Source: Cyanobacterium aponinum PCC 10605 (GTDB lineage Bacteria > Cyanobacteriota > Cyanobacteriia > Cyanobacteriales > Cyanobacteriaceae). From it: a stretch of DNA of 64,000 bases. Shown here piece by piece: positions 25,570 through 34,302 of this stretch. The number at the start of each line of letters is the position of its first letter. Position 1 is the stretch's first letter. A model generated the notes under the pieces. It was given only the letters and a program-made list of their open reading frames with translations, was not told the origin of the DNA and ran no database searches. The stretch lies in assembly GCF_000317675.1 (NCBI RefSeq), contig NC_019776.1, positions 3,100,001 through 3,164,000 of the forward strand, in the 5' to 3' direction. Made by a program: the position numbers and the translations under genes.

Positions 25570-26853
25570 ATGAGTGAGATCGAGCAAAGTGAACAATTAA
25601 TTAGTCATAGCAGATTAAGAATGAGGGTAAAATCCCCCTTTTTTGCTACTTTAGCCCTATTTGCCCAGTTTAAAGCTAGTTATGCCATTGATACCGCCGC
25701 TACAGATGGTAAAACAGTTTTTTATCATCCCGAATATTTGATTTCTTTACCGAAGGCACAACAAGATGGTTTAATTTTACATGAAATCTTGCACATGGCT
25801 TTATTGCATACTATTCGCCGACACCATCGAGAATGTCAGTTATGGAATATTGCTTGTGATATAGTGGTTAACGGTTTAATCGCTGAGGATAAAAATTATG
25901 AATTACCCCCCAATGGAATCCGTAAACCTGAATGGGAAACTAAAAGCGTTGAGGAGATTTACGAATTACTCTTACAACAACCCAATGAATCTAAACCTAG
26001 TCTGTTAATGCCAGATTTACTTAATCAACCTCTTTATGATTCTGACAACGAGGAGAATAATCAAGCAGAAACCACTAATAAATCTGCTAATAATCAGCAG
26101 GAAACCATCGATAAATCACCTAAAAATGGTAATCAGACTCGAAGTAAAGACAAATTTTTAGCAAACAATGATATTAATTTAGAGGTAGAATTAACAGGTT
26201 CAATCCAAGAACATAAACAAGGGGAATTAAAAGCCTATTGGCAGAATGCCATGCAACAAGCGAATATCGTTGCTCGAACCAGTAATCAAGGTAAATTACC
26301 AGCAGGGATGGAAAGGCAGTTCAAAGAATTACAATCAGCACAAATCGATTGGCGTACTTATCTTTGGCGGTATTTAGTGCAAACTCCGACGGATTTTCAA
26401 GGGTTCGATCGCCGTTTTATCTCTCATGGTTTATATTTAGATACTTTAGCAGGGGAATCAGTGCAAGTATATGTTTGCATTGATACTAGCGGTTCAATAT
26501 CAGATCATCAGATGAATTTATTTTGTAGTGAACTACAGGGAATATTAGGAGCATATCCTCATCTCCAATGCCAATTATACTATGCCGATGCCAACATTTA
26601 TGGAGGTTATGAACTAAAAGCTAACGATGACATTCCCAAACCCATTGGCGGTGGTGGCACATCATTTATTCCCTTTTTTGAACAAGTAGAAAAAACCAGA
26701 GACTTATGTTTACAAGGAGTTTGTGTTTATTTAACAGACGGTTATGGAGATTTTCCCAGAGATAAACCAAGTTTACCCGTTTTATGGGTAGTTGTGCCGG
26801 GGGGATTAGATATGGATAAATTTCCCTTTGGAGAAATAGTTAAGATTTACTAG
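25570..26853 (+). CDS. VWA-like protein with N-terminal HExxH metallopeptidase-like domain (DUF2201 type)
   Basis: This 427-residue partner of the upstream MoxR ATPase begins 18 bp after its stop. The N-terminal domain has LHEILHMALLH with a zincin-type HExxH (H71, E72, H75). An Asn/Glu-rich low-complexity linker covers about 150-200. The C-terminal VWA-like domain has a MIDAS-type DTSGSIS (305-311), GGGGTSF and YLTDGYGDFP. This arrangement matches the family known as putative metallopeptidase/VWA-like DUF2201. A regulated, ATPase-driven protease or chaperone is possible, but proteolytic activity has not been shown for the family as far as I know. Confidence 0.85.
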   Translation: MSEIEQSEQLISHSRLRMRVKSPFFATLALFAQFKASYAIDTAATDGKTVFYHPEYLISLPKAQQDGLILHEILHMALLHTIRRHHRECQLWNIACDIVVNGLIAEDKNYELPPNGIRKPEWETKSVEEIYELLLQQPNESKPSLLMPDLLNQPLYDSDNEENNQAETTNKSANNQQETIDKSPKNGNQTRSKDKFLANNDINLEVELTGSIQEHKQGELKAYWQNAMQQANIVARTSNQGKLPAGMERQFKELQSAQIDWRTYLWRYLVQTPTDFQGFDRRFISHGLYLDTLAGESVQVYVCIDTSGSISDHQMNLFCSELQGILGAYPHLQCQLYYADANIYGGYELKANDDIPKPIGGGGTSFIPFFEQVEKTRDLCLQGVCVYLTDGYGDFPRDKPSLPVLWVVVPGGLDMDKFPFGEIVKIY

Positions 26854-26895
26854 AGAATATTTATGACTTTAATGGGCAGGGGATAACAAATAATC

Positions 26896-27391
26896 TCAAA
26901 ACTTTTTTTGATTTAGTCTAGTAGCTGTCTGGGGTAATTTACTGTTTTGCAAAATTTTCACAAATTCTTTCTTAGAAATAGGAGGATTTTTTAACATTTT
27001 TATTTGTTCTTCCATTGCATCAATAAATTTTGCTGTATTATGTATCAATAATTGCTCAAGAAAAATATCAGGATGTAAAGCAATAATATTAAAATTATTT
27101 AATTCTTGCTCAGGAAAATCTTTAAGATTAAATGTAACAATTACATCTGCCTTTGATTAGGCAACCGATAACATTAGAATCCATTAAAAATCGAGTCCTT
27201 TGTAATTGTTCATTAGTCGAATCAGGTCGATTTTGCAAAACAGCACGAATCCACTCATTATGAATTTCATCACTCCATCTTGGACGAAACACCCCTTTTA
27301 ATGCCAAGTGCATAAAAATATCTCTCAGTTGAGCAGGAAAAAGTACCGCAGTTACTTTTCTGTGACAAAAAATGCTCTCAATTTTATTCAT
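26896..27391 (-). pseudogene. Broken PIN-domain toxin gene
   Basis: The first part, read from the ATG at 27391, encodes TAVLFPAQLRDIFMHLALKG and NEWIRAVLQNRPDSTNEQLQ, typical of a cyanobacterial PIN toxin. At about 27150 the reading shifts: the family sequence resumes in another frame as ADVIVTFNLKDFPEQELNN and continues about 85 codons to a TGA at 26896. About 30 codons between GCLIKG and ADVIVTF, where the family has its LPDPDDRHVLAAA catalytic segment, are deleted. The first catalytic Asp (usually LDANVLFPA) also appears lost. The toxin is therefore very likely inactive. The upstream antitoxin gene is intact and overlaps it by 8 bp. Confidence 0.8.
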
Positions 27392-27809
27392 AACCCAATT
27401 TTAATTCTTGAGCTTGTTTAGCTAATTCTTCCAGTGTTTTTAGCCTTTGTTCATCAATTTTGTTCTTATAATTAATAACATCTTCCGCCCTTAATCTACG
27501 GTGTTTTCCGACTCGACGAAACGGTATTGGCAATTCCCCTGATTCTAGTAATTCAATTAAATGCTGACGACTAACCTCTAATATTTCCGATGCTTCTGTG
27601 GTAGAAATTTCTTGATGATTAGATACTAAAGTTATGGAGTTACCTTCCGCAACCTCACGAATTATTTGTTCGACGAAATTAGCCAAATCAACGGGGATAT
27701 TAACTGTTTCATGTTCTTCTAACTTTAATACGTTTATTTTAAATTTATGATTCAAAAGATTTTGAGCAACTTCTTTTATTTCCTCAGATGCAGTCAGTTT
27801 TATTACCAT
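27384..27809 (-). CDS. Antitoxin with excisionase-type helix-turn-helix
   Basis: Residues 68-115 of this 141-residue protein form an excisionase/MerR-like DNA-binding domain (STTEASEILEVSRQHLIELL, then FRRVGKHRRLRAEDVINY). Proteins of this build are the usual antitoxins of the adjacent PIN-toxin class and autoregulate their operon. The N-terminal half is less conserved. The gene is intact and overlaps the 5' end of the broken toxin by 8 bp. With no functional toxin, it may persist as a regulator or be decaying. Confidence 0.8.
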   Translation of the reverse strand: MVIKLTASEEIKEVAQNLLNHKFKINVLKLEEHETVNIPVDLANFVEQIIREVAEGNSITLVSNHQEISTTEASEILEVSRQHLIELLESGELPIPFRRVGKHRRLRAEDVINYKNKIDEQRLKTLEELAKQAQELKLGYE

Positions 27810-27993
27810 GACAATTCTTTCAATAAGCCAATAATTATTAATTTAGCACAAACGCTATAAACGCTACAAATAACTTAAATACTAACATTGTCTAACTCTT
27901 GTTCAATCTTTCTTTCACAAGTGAGTAAAGTTTTCCGATTTAAGAAGCTCGAACTCAGGTAAATTAATATAAGTTCGCAATTTTGTAATTATA

Positions 27994-30525
27994 ATGAATT
28001 TTATTGTCATCGATACCGAAGGAAGTGACACCCTCAGAGAAATAGCCATTATCAACCAAGACGGAAAGCTAATTTATGAAGCCTTTGTTAGAACAAGAGG
28101 CAGTACAACAAAAAGACTAAATCACAAACCTCTAACAGAAATAGTCAGAGACTTACAAAACATCTTACCTAACCAAACCATTATCTGTCATAATGTACAG
28201 CACGATCGCGCCATTCTTGATAAGAGTTTTTATAAATGCCGACAACAATTACCTCAAGCACAATTTATTTGCACCCTTGAATTAGCACAACAAAAATACC
28301 CCAACTTCGACAGTTATCAACTAGGCAATCTCAGCCGTAGATTCTTTCTGCAAGTTGACAATCTTTATTTTAAAAGAGTTCAAGCCCATCGCGCTCGCTA
28401 TGATGCACAATTTACCTTACAATTATATTTATACTTAACTTCTCACCCCCGAATAGAAGATAAACCAGCGATGAGAGTAGAAAAAATTGTGACAACACCC
28501 TCTGTTAAAAATCCCTTTAGTAGCAGTCGTGTAGATGACCCTTATCAAAATCATTTAGACTTTGAACATATATACAAAAGCCAATTTTATCATCTAAAAT
28601 CCTTAGTAGAAGAAATTAAACAAGATAAAGAAAACCAACAAAGTCGAGGCGCATTGATACTGGGGGAAGCAGGAAGCGGAAAAACTCACCTGATGATGCG
28701 CCTAGCCAAAGCCACCTTAAAAACCAATCGCCTCTTATATGTGCGTCAACCGAATAATCCTAACTCTGTGATGCACCATATTTACTCAAGAATACTAGAA
28801 AGTTTTGCCCAAAAAGTTGACATCGAAGGCACTCAGCGCACTCAATTAGACTTACTTTTAGCTCATGTTTTTGTCAATATTTTAAAAACAATTCAGCAGG
28901 AGGATAAAACCCAAAAATTAGAGCAAATAATTCAACTTTTACAAGATGATAGCCTAATTTTATATGAACGTTTAGGAGGAGAAAATACCCAAAGAAATAG
29001 GGATAATTGGAAATATATAGAAACAAAAATAACTCAGTGGTGGGAAAATAATTATTCCGCTAGTGGTTACGCTCCTAATATTCTTAAAGGTATCATTAAA
29101 TATTGTAGCTATAAAGATATAAAAACCAAAGATAAAGTCAGGAGATGGTTAACAGGAAACGAATTAGACAGTCAAATTTGTGAAGAAATAGGCTTAAATA
29201 ATTGGCAAGAAGATAACCTAAGTAAAGAAGATTTTGCCTTAGAAGGAATCCGTTTATTTGGGCAACTATCCACCCTAGATGAACCATTAATTATTATCTT
29301 TGATCAATTAGAATATCTCATACATAAACCCGACATTTTAACCAGTTTTGGTAATGCTTTAAGGGAAATTATAACCCATGTTCCTAACTCGTTAATTGTA
29401 GTTAATCTTTTTCCAGATCGATGGCAAAGTTTTCAGGGATATTTTGACGATTCTACCATTGACAGACTATCTATTAACCAACTAATTTTACAAACTCCTT
29501 CGACAGGTGAATTAAAAAAAATGTTAGCCATGAAATGCGAAAGAGTTGGCACAACTTTAGAGGAGTTATTTAAGCCTGAAGATTTACAAATTATTTTAAA
29601 ACAATCTTCTATCAGAAAAGTAATTAATAAAGCCTCAGATTATTACCATTATCGAGTGTTAAATTTACCCTTACCTGAAGAATTACCTCGTATTAACAAG
29701 GCTTCTGTAGAAGAAAGATTAGTAAGTTTAGAAAATGCCTTAACACAAATTGCTCTTATTTGTCAACCCTTATTAAATCATAATAACGAAAAACAATTAA
29801 ATATAGAAACACATAAGAATATTAATAATAATGGATTAGATAACGAGAAACAAGAAGATATAATATTTGATTTTGAGATCAACAAAACGGAATCAACAAA
29901 GCCTAATGATGAGAAAATAAAAGTAACGAAAAATAATAAACTATCTCAAGAAAAAATAGTTTTAAATTATTTTGAAGAAAATGAGCAATTAATTTCTCAA
30001 AAATATGACAAACCTAACATTATTACCGATGATGATGAATATGGAAAATTAGTAACAATTATGGAAGCATTTAAAAGTTATGATTCAAGGATAGAATTAG
30101 ACCATTTAACTTTAGGAAATAGAGTACTTCCTTCAAATTTATTAATTATTAAAGACAAGATTAAATTAGCAGTTGGTTTTCTCAATATTGGTGGTTCAGC
30201 TTTTACCAATAGAATCAGGAATTTCAATGAATTAGTTGTTTCTTCTCCTCAGACTAAATTCTATTTATTAAGAGATGAAAAAGAAGGAGAAATAACTGCT
30301 ACAGGAGGTAGGAATAGAATAGAACAATTAAATTACACAAGTAATGGTCAATTTATGGTAGTAGATAAAGAAGCAAGAGTTATTTTTGAATCAATTTATA
30401 AAATGATTTTGGACATTAATCAAAATGATTTAGAAGTTAGTATGAATGATGCTATTAAAGTGGTTTTAAATAGGTATGCAAATTACTGGTTAATCAGGGA
30501 AATTTTTGCGACAAATCATAACTAA
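27994..30525 (+). CDS. DEDDh exonuclease fused to a large P-loop ATPase
   Basis: Residues 1-150 form a DnaQ/RNase T-like DEDDh exonuclease with D7/E9 (FIVIDTEGSD), D71 (ICHNVQHDRAILD) and H132/D137 (AHRARYDA), so the catalytic set is complete. An ATPase domain covers about 180-560, with Walker A GEAGSGKTH (224-232), a WLTGNEL segment (386-392) and Walker B LIIIFDQLE (432-440). The last 190 residues form a separate C-terminal domain after an Asn/Lys-rich linker. The ATPase part shares its order of motifs with the protein at 50466. This resembles Orc/BREX-type ATPases in general plan; the function is unknown but nucleic-acid targeting is likely. The gene stands alone and follows the toxin-antitoxin remnant. 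Confidence 0.8.
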   Translation: MNFIVIDTEGSDTLREIAIINQDGKLIYEAFVRTRGSTTKRLNHKPLTEIVRDLQNILPNQTIICHNVQHDRAILDKSFYKCRQQLPQAQFICTLELAQQKYPNFDSYQLGNLSRRFFLQVDNLYFKRVQAHRARYDAQFTLQLYLYLTSHPRIEDKPAMRVEKIVTTPSVKNPFSSSRVDDPYQNHLDFEHIYKSQFYHLKSLVEEIKQDKENQQSRGALILGEAGSGKTHLMMRLAKATLKTNRLLYVRQPNNPNSVMHHIYSRILESFAQKVDIEGTQRTQLDLLLAHVFVNILKTIQQEDKTQKLEQIIQLLQDDSLILYERLGGENTQRNRDNWKYIETKITQWWENNYSASGYAPNILKGIIKYCSYKDIKTKDKVRRWLTGNELDSQICEEIGLNNWQEDNLSKEDFALEGIRLFGQLSTLDEPLIIIFDQLEYLIHKPDILTSFGNALREIITHVPNSLIVVNLFPDRWQSFQGYFDDSTIDRLSINQLILQTPSTGELKKMLAMKCERVGTTLEELFKPEDLQIILKQSSIRKVINKASDYYHYRVLNLPLPEELPRINKASVEERLVSLENALTQIALICQPLLNHNNEKQLNIETHKNINNNGLDNEKQEDIIFDFEINKTESTKPNDEKIKVTKNNKLSQEKIVLNYFEENEQLISQKYDKPNIITDDDEYGKLVTIMEAFKSYDSRIELDHLTLGNRVLPSNLLIIKDKIKLAVGFLNIGGSAFTNRIRNFNELVVSSPQTKFYLLRDEKEGEITATGGRNRIEQLNYTSNGQFMVVDKEARVIFESIYKMILDINQNDLEVSMNDAIKVVLNRYANYWLIREIFATNHN

Positions 30526-30530
30526 CAAGT

Positions 30531-30567
30531 AGTAATTAGGAATTAGTAATTAGTAATTAGTAATTAA
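30531..30567 (+). repeat. Tandem TAATTAG heptamer
   Basis: At least four perfect 7-bp units begin a few bases after the exonuclease-ATPase stop. A further TCAGG/TGCAGG-type array (complement orientation) lies at 30690-30720, and a CCGCAAAGCGG palindrome lies between them at about 30620. Confidence 0.8.
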
Positions 30568-30689
30568 GACAAGGTAATAATTTGAGTTCGGAGAGTTCGC
30601 TGCGCTCGTTCCGCAAAGCGGTACAGAGTTAGGGGTTCGGAGTTAAGATAAGAGTAATAATTAACAATTAAAAACACCTAATATCTGCT

Positions 30690-30720
30690 ACCTGACACCT
30701 GAAACCTGCAACCTGAAACC
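30690..30720 (-). repeat. Tandem heptamer, CAGG type
   Basis: Units CCTGACA, CCTGAAA, CCTGCAA, CCTGAAA are seen on the plus strand. It is one of the recurring spacer arrays. Confidence 0.8.
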
Positions 30721-30788
30721 TTTTTCTTAGCCACAATCACCAGAAATAATATATCATGGCATATATTTGATGTGTAGTTAGGAAATGA

Positions 30789-32534
30789 ATGCTGATAACT
30801 ATTCGCATTGATAATTTTGCATTGGTAGATCATATAGAATTAGAGTTTGGTAAGGGGTTAAATGTTTTAACAGGAGAAACTGGTGCGGGGAAATCAATTA
30901 TCCTCGATGCTATTGATGTGGTTTTAGGGGGAAAAGCTAATCAGAGGATGATTCGCACTGGTGCAAAAAAAGCTATTGTTGAAGCGACATTTTATTCATC
31001 CCCGTTGTTAGAGGATTGGTTGGAGGCTCAGGAAATAGAATCTTTCCATGATGGTACGGTGATTTGTGGCCGAGAATTGAGTATGAGTAAAGATAATTTT
31101 CGCTCTCGTTGTCGGATAAATGGAGTGGTAATTAATAAAACTGTAATTAATCAATTACGAGACCGACTTCTGGAAGTGACAGCCCAAGGAGAAACAGGGC
31201 AATTATTGTCTGTGACGACTCAGAGAGATTTATTAGATGCTTATGGGGGGGAAAAATTGGGTAAACAAAGGCAATTAGTGTCTCAAGCCTTTGCTAAAGC
31301 TCAAAAAGCCTTAGAAGCTCTTGAAACTCGTCGTCAGTGGGAGCAACAACGCCTTCAACGTCTTGATTTAATACAACATCAAATTAAGGAATTAAGTGCA
31401 GTACATTTGGAATCGGCTGATGAGTTGGAACAGTTGGAAATAGAGAGCGATCGCCTCACTCATGTAGTAGAACTGCAACAATTGAGTTATCAAGCCTATC
31501 AATTACTATATCAAAGTGAATCAGATGAAAGTCAGGCTGTAGCGGATATTTTGGGTAAAGCTCAATCTATTATCGGAGATATGGTTAATTATGACAAAGA
31601 ATTGGGGAGCATACTAGAAATGGTGCAGGAAGCCTTAAATCAGGTAGTGGAGGCAGGACAACAAATTTATAGTTATGGATCGAGTTTAGAAGCAGATCCA
31701 GAGCGATTAGAGGAGATAGAAGAAAGAATTAGGCTTTTAAAGCGTATTTGTCGTAAATATGGCTCAAATTTGGGAGAAGTAATTGATTATTACCATAATT
31801 TACAAAAAGAGTTGACCGAATTAACGGATAATAGTCAGTCTATTGAGGAGCTAGAACAAAAATACCTTGCTAGTGAGCAAAAAATGCTCGATTTATGTGC
31901 TAAATTAACGGATTTGAGGACGAAGGCTTCAAAAAACCTAGAAACCCAATTAACCCAAGAATTAAAGCCTCTAGGCATGGCAAAAGTACAGTTTCAATGT
32001 CGGGTGACACCTATTAATCCTAACTATTGGGGAGCTGATCAAGTAGAGTTCTATTTTAGTCCTAACCCGGGGGAAGATTTACAACCTTTAGCGATGACTG
32101 CTTCGGGGGGAGAAATGAGTCGTTTTCTCTTGGCTTTAAAATCTTGCTTTTCTGAGGCTCAAAGGGATGATAAAACCCTAATTTTTGATGAAATTGATAC
32201 GGGGGTTTCGGGGAAAGTGGCACAGGCTATAGCTGATAAGTTGCACAAATTAAGTCATCATCATCAGGTGTTATGTGTCACCCATCAACCCTTAGTCGCC
32301 GCTATGGCAGATCATCATTTTCGGGTGGAAAAACAATTGCAACAATCGTCTGATGGTAAGGATTTAAGAACTATTGTACAAGTACGACATTTAGAAGAAG
32401 AAATCCATCGTCGTGATGAATTGGCAGAGTTAACGGGAGGACATTCCGCAGAAGATGCGATCGCATTTGCTGATTCTTTGTTAGAAATGGCACAAACCAG
32501 AAAAGAGCAAATACTGTTATCACCGAGTAATTAG
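30789..32534 (+). CDS. recN: DNA repair protein RecN
   Basis: RecN is an SMC-like ATPase acting in recombinational repair of double-strand breaks. The N-terminal Walker A is GETGAGKS (30-37) in GLNVLTGETGAGKSIILDAI. A central coiled coil covers roughly 160-380, and the C-terminal part has the signature SGGEMSRFLLALK, Walker B TLIFDEIDTGVSG and the D-loop region. At 581 residues it is slightly longer than E. coli RecN. The gene is convergent with the ArsR gene 14 bp away. All motifs of an active enzyme are present. Confidence 0.97.
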   Translation: MLITIRIDNFALVDHIELEFGKGLNVLTGETGAGKSIILDAIDVVLGGKANQRMIRTGAKKAIVEATFYSSPLLEDWLEAQEIESFHDGTVICGRELSMSKDNFRSRCRINGVVINKTVINQLRDRLLEVTAQGETGQLLSVTTQRDLLDAYGGEKLGKQRQLVSQAFAKAQKALEALETRRQWEQQRLQRLDLIQHQIKELSAVHLESADELEQLEIESDRLTHVVELQQLSYQAYQLLYQSESDESQAVADILGKAQSIIGDMVNYDKELGSILEMVQEALNQVVEAGQQIYSYGSSLEADPERLEEIEERIRLLKRICRKYGSNLGEVIDYYHNLQKELTELTDNSQSIEELEQKYLASEQKMLDLCAKLTDLRTKASKNLETQLTQELKPLGMAKVQFQCRVTPINPNYWGADQVEFYFSPNPGEDLQPLAMTASGGEMSRFLLALKSCFSEAQRDDKTLIFDEIDTGVSGKVAQAIADKLHKLSHHHQVLCVTHQPLVAAMADHHFRVEKQLQQSSDGKDLRTIVQVRHLEEEIHRRDELAELTGGHSAEDAIAFADSLLEMAQTRKEQILLSPSN

Positions 32535-32548
32535 GAATGACTCTAACT

Positions 32549-32869
32549 CTATTCACAAAGACGAGTGGGAAGTAAAACAGTGTTACGTCTAAAATCGGCT
32601 AGATATTGTTCTAAAGCCACTAATTGAGATAAGTTAAGACTATAGTAAGTCCATTTTCCCTGTTGACGGCTATTAACTAAATTTGCTTCTCGTAAAGTTT
32701 TTAAGTGAAAAGATAATTTAGACTGACTAATATCCAAAACTTCGGAGATTTCACACACACATAATTCTCTGGTGCTTAATAACTCTAACACTTTAATTCT
32801 AATGGTATCGGATAAAGCACGGAAACCCGACATTACTTCTTTTTGTGACTCAATTGTTATAGATGACAA
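32549..32869 (-). CDS. ArsR/SmtB-family metalloregulator with a CxC site
   Basis: This 106-residue winged-helix repressor has a metal-sensing ELCVCEI motif in the alpha-3 position, the CVC thiolate site of As(III)/Sb(III)-sensing ArsR proteins. The recognition helix is in SQSKLSFHLKTLREANLV and the wing in GKWTYYSLN. ArsR represses efflux genes until arsenite binds, but no ars genes are nearby: it is encoded 108 bp downstream of ispH on the same strand and converges with recN. It may control genes elsewhere. The gene name arsR is plausible, but the regulon is unknown. Confidence 0.85.
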   Translation of the reverse strand: MSSITIESQKEVMSGFRALSDTIRIKVLELLSTRELCVCEISEVLDISQSKLSFHLKTLREANLVNSRQQGKWTYYSLNLSQLVALEQYLADFRRNTVLLPTRLCE

Positions 32870-32977
32870 TGGTTATTTTCTCCTAATTCGATCATAATTG
32901 GTGCTACACCTAACACTTTCGTTACTGTTTATGGAGTGGAAATAATCCACCAAACTAATCAAAATTCAAAAATTTGT

Positions 32978-34174
32978 TTAATGGGATTTTAATGCAAATA
33001 TTTTCTCGATCACATCTTCTACTACTTTATCAGGGGTGGATGCGCCCGAAGTTATTCCCACGGTAATTTTTCCCTCTGGTAGCCAGTTTTCCTGAATCTC
33101 TAAGTCTTTGTCTAAGGGTTTATATTCTATTCTATTACCTTCTAAGATGCGATCGCAACTATCGATATGATAAGAAGGAATCTGGTTTTCTATGGCAATT
33201 TCTTGAAGATGAGTAGTATTAGAAGAATTGAAACCACCAATAACCACCATTAAATCAAGTTTTTCTTCTACCAAATCTAACATTGCATCTTGTCTTTCCT
33301 GAGTAGCATCACAAATAGTATTAAAGCTCATGAAATGCTGATTTAACTCGGCAGGATTATATTTTTTAATCATTGTTTGTTCAAACAACTTGCCAATGGC
33401 TTCTGTCTCACTTTTCAACATGGTAGTTTGATTAGCAATACCAACTCTAACCAAATCCACATCGGGATCAAATCCTTCAGAATAGGCATTTTTAAACTTA
33501 TTCAAAAATTCGAGTTTATCCCCCCCATTGAGAATATAATTACAAACATATTGGGCTTCTTTCATATTTAAAACTACTAAATAAGTACCTGCAAAAGAAC
33601 TGGTAGCGACGGTTTCTTCGTGTTTATATTTACCGTGAATAATTGAGGTATATTCTTTTTTCTTGTGTTTTTCCACCGAATTCCAAACCTTAGACACCCA
33701 AGGGCAGGTTGTGTCAACAATAGTACATCCTTTATCATTTAATAGTTGCATTTCACTAACACTTGCACCAAAAGCAGGTAAAATAACCACTTCTTTGGGG
33801 TTGACAACAGAGAAATCTTTAACACCATTATCAACAGGAATAAAATCTACATTCATCTCCCTTAAACGTTTATTTACTGAAGGATTATGTATAATTTCAT
33901 TGGTAATCCAAATTTTTTCTGTAGGGAAATGAGTACGAGTTTCATATGCCATAGCTACTGCTCTTTCTACCCCCCAACAAAAACCAAAGGCTTCTGCTAA
34001 ACGAATAGTGACATTTCCTTGGGTAATTTGATAATTATTTTGACGGATAGTTTGAATTAAATTACTTTGATATTCTTGATTGAGAGTTAAGGTAACTTCT
34101 TCTTGATGTCCAAATCCCTTACGATGGTAATTATCGGATTGCTGTAGAGTACGTTTAAATGTTTTAGTATCCAT
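32978..34174 (-). CDS. ispH: 4-hydroxy-3-methylbut-2-enyl diphosphate reductase
   Basis: IspH carries out the last step of the MEP pathway, reducing HMBPP to IPP and DMAPP with a [4Fe-4S] cluster. Cluster cysteines are visible in [11 protein letters not shown] (C66), TCPWVSK and FNTICDATQ. At 398 residues it is the long cyanobacterial/plant type, which has an N-terminal extension compared with the 316-residue E. coli enzyme. It feeds carotenoid and chlorophyll side-chain synthesis. It lies upstream of the ArsR gene in the same orientation. Confidence 0.96.
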   Translation of the reverse strand: MDTKTFKRTLQQSDNYHRKGFGHQEEVTLTLNQEYQSNLIQTIRQNNYQITQGNVTIRLAEAFGFCWGVERAVAMAYETRTHFPTEKIWITNEIIHNPSVNKRLREMNVDFIPVDNGVKDFSVVNPKEVVILPAFGASVSEMQLLNDKGCTIVDTTCPWVSKVWNSVEKHKKKEYTSIIHGKYKHEETVATSSFAGTYLVVLNMKEAQYVCNYILNGGDKLEFLNKFKNAYSEGFDPDVDLVRVGIANQTTMLKSETEAIGKLFEQTMIKKYNPAELNQHFMSFNTICDATQERQDAMLDLVEEKLDLMVVIGGFNSSNTTHLQEIAIENQIPSYHIDSCDRILEGNRIEYKPLDKDLEIQENWLPEGKITVGITSGASTPDKVVEDVIEKIFALKSH

Positions 34175-34302
34175 AGATATTATAGAAATTAAGCAATAGT
34201 CTTATTTTGGCTACTTCCTAGAATATCTTAATCAACAAACTTATTGCATCTTAAAATCTGGAACTAAGATGACTACTCAAATATTGAGACAAATAGTCCC
34301 AA

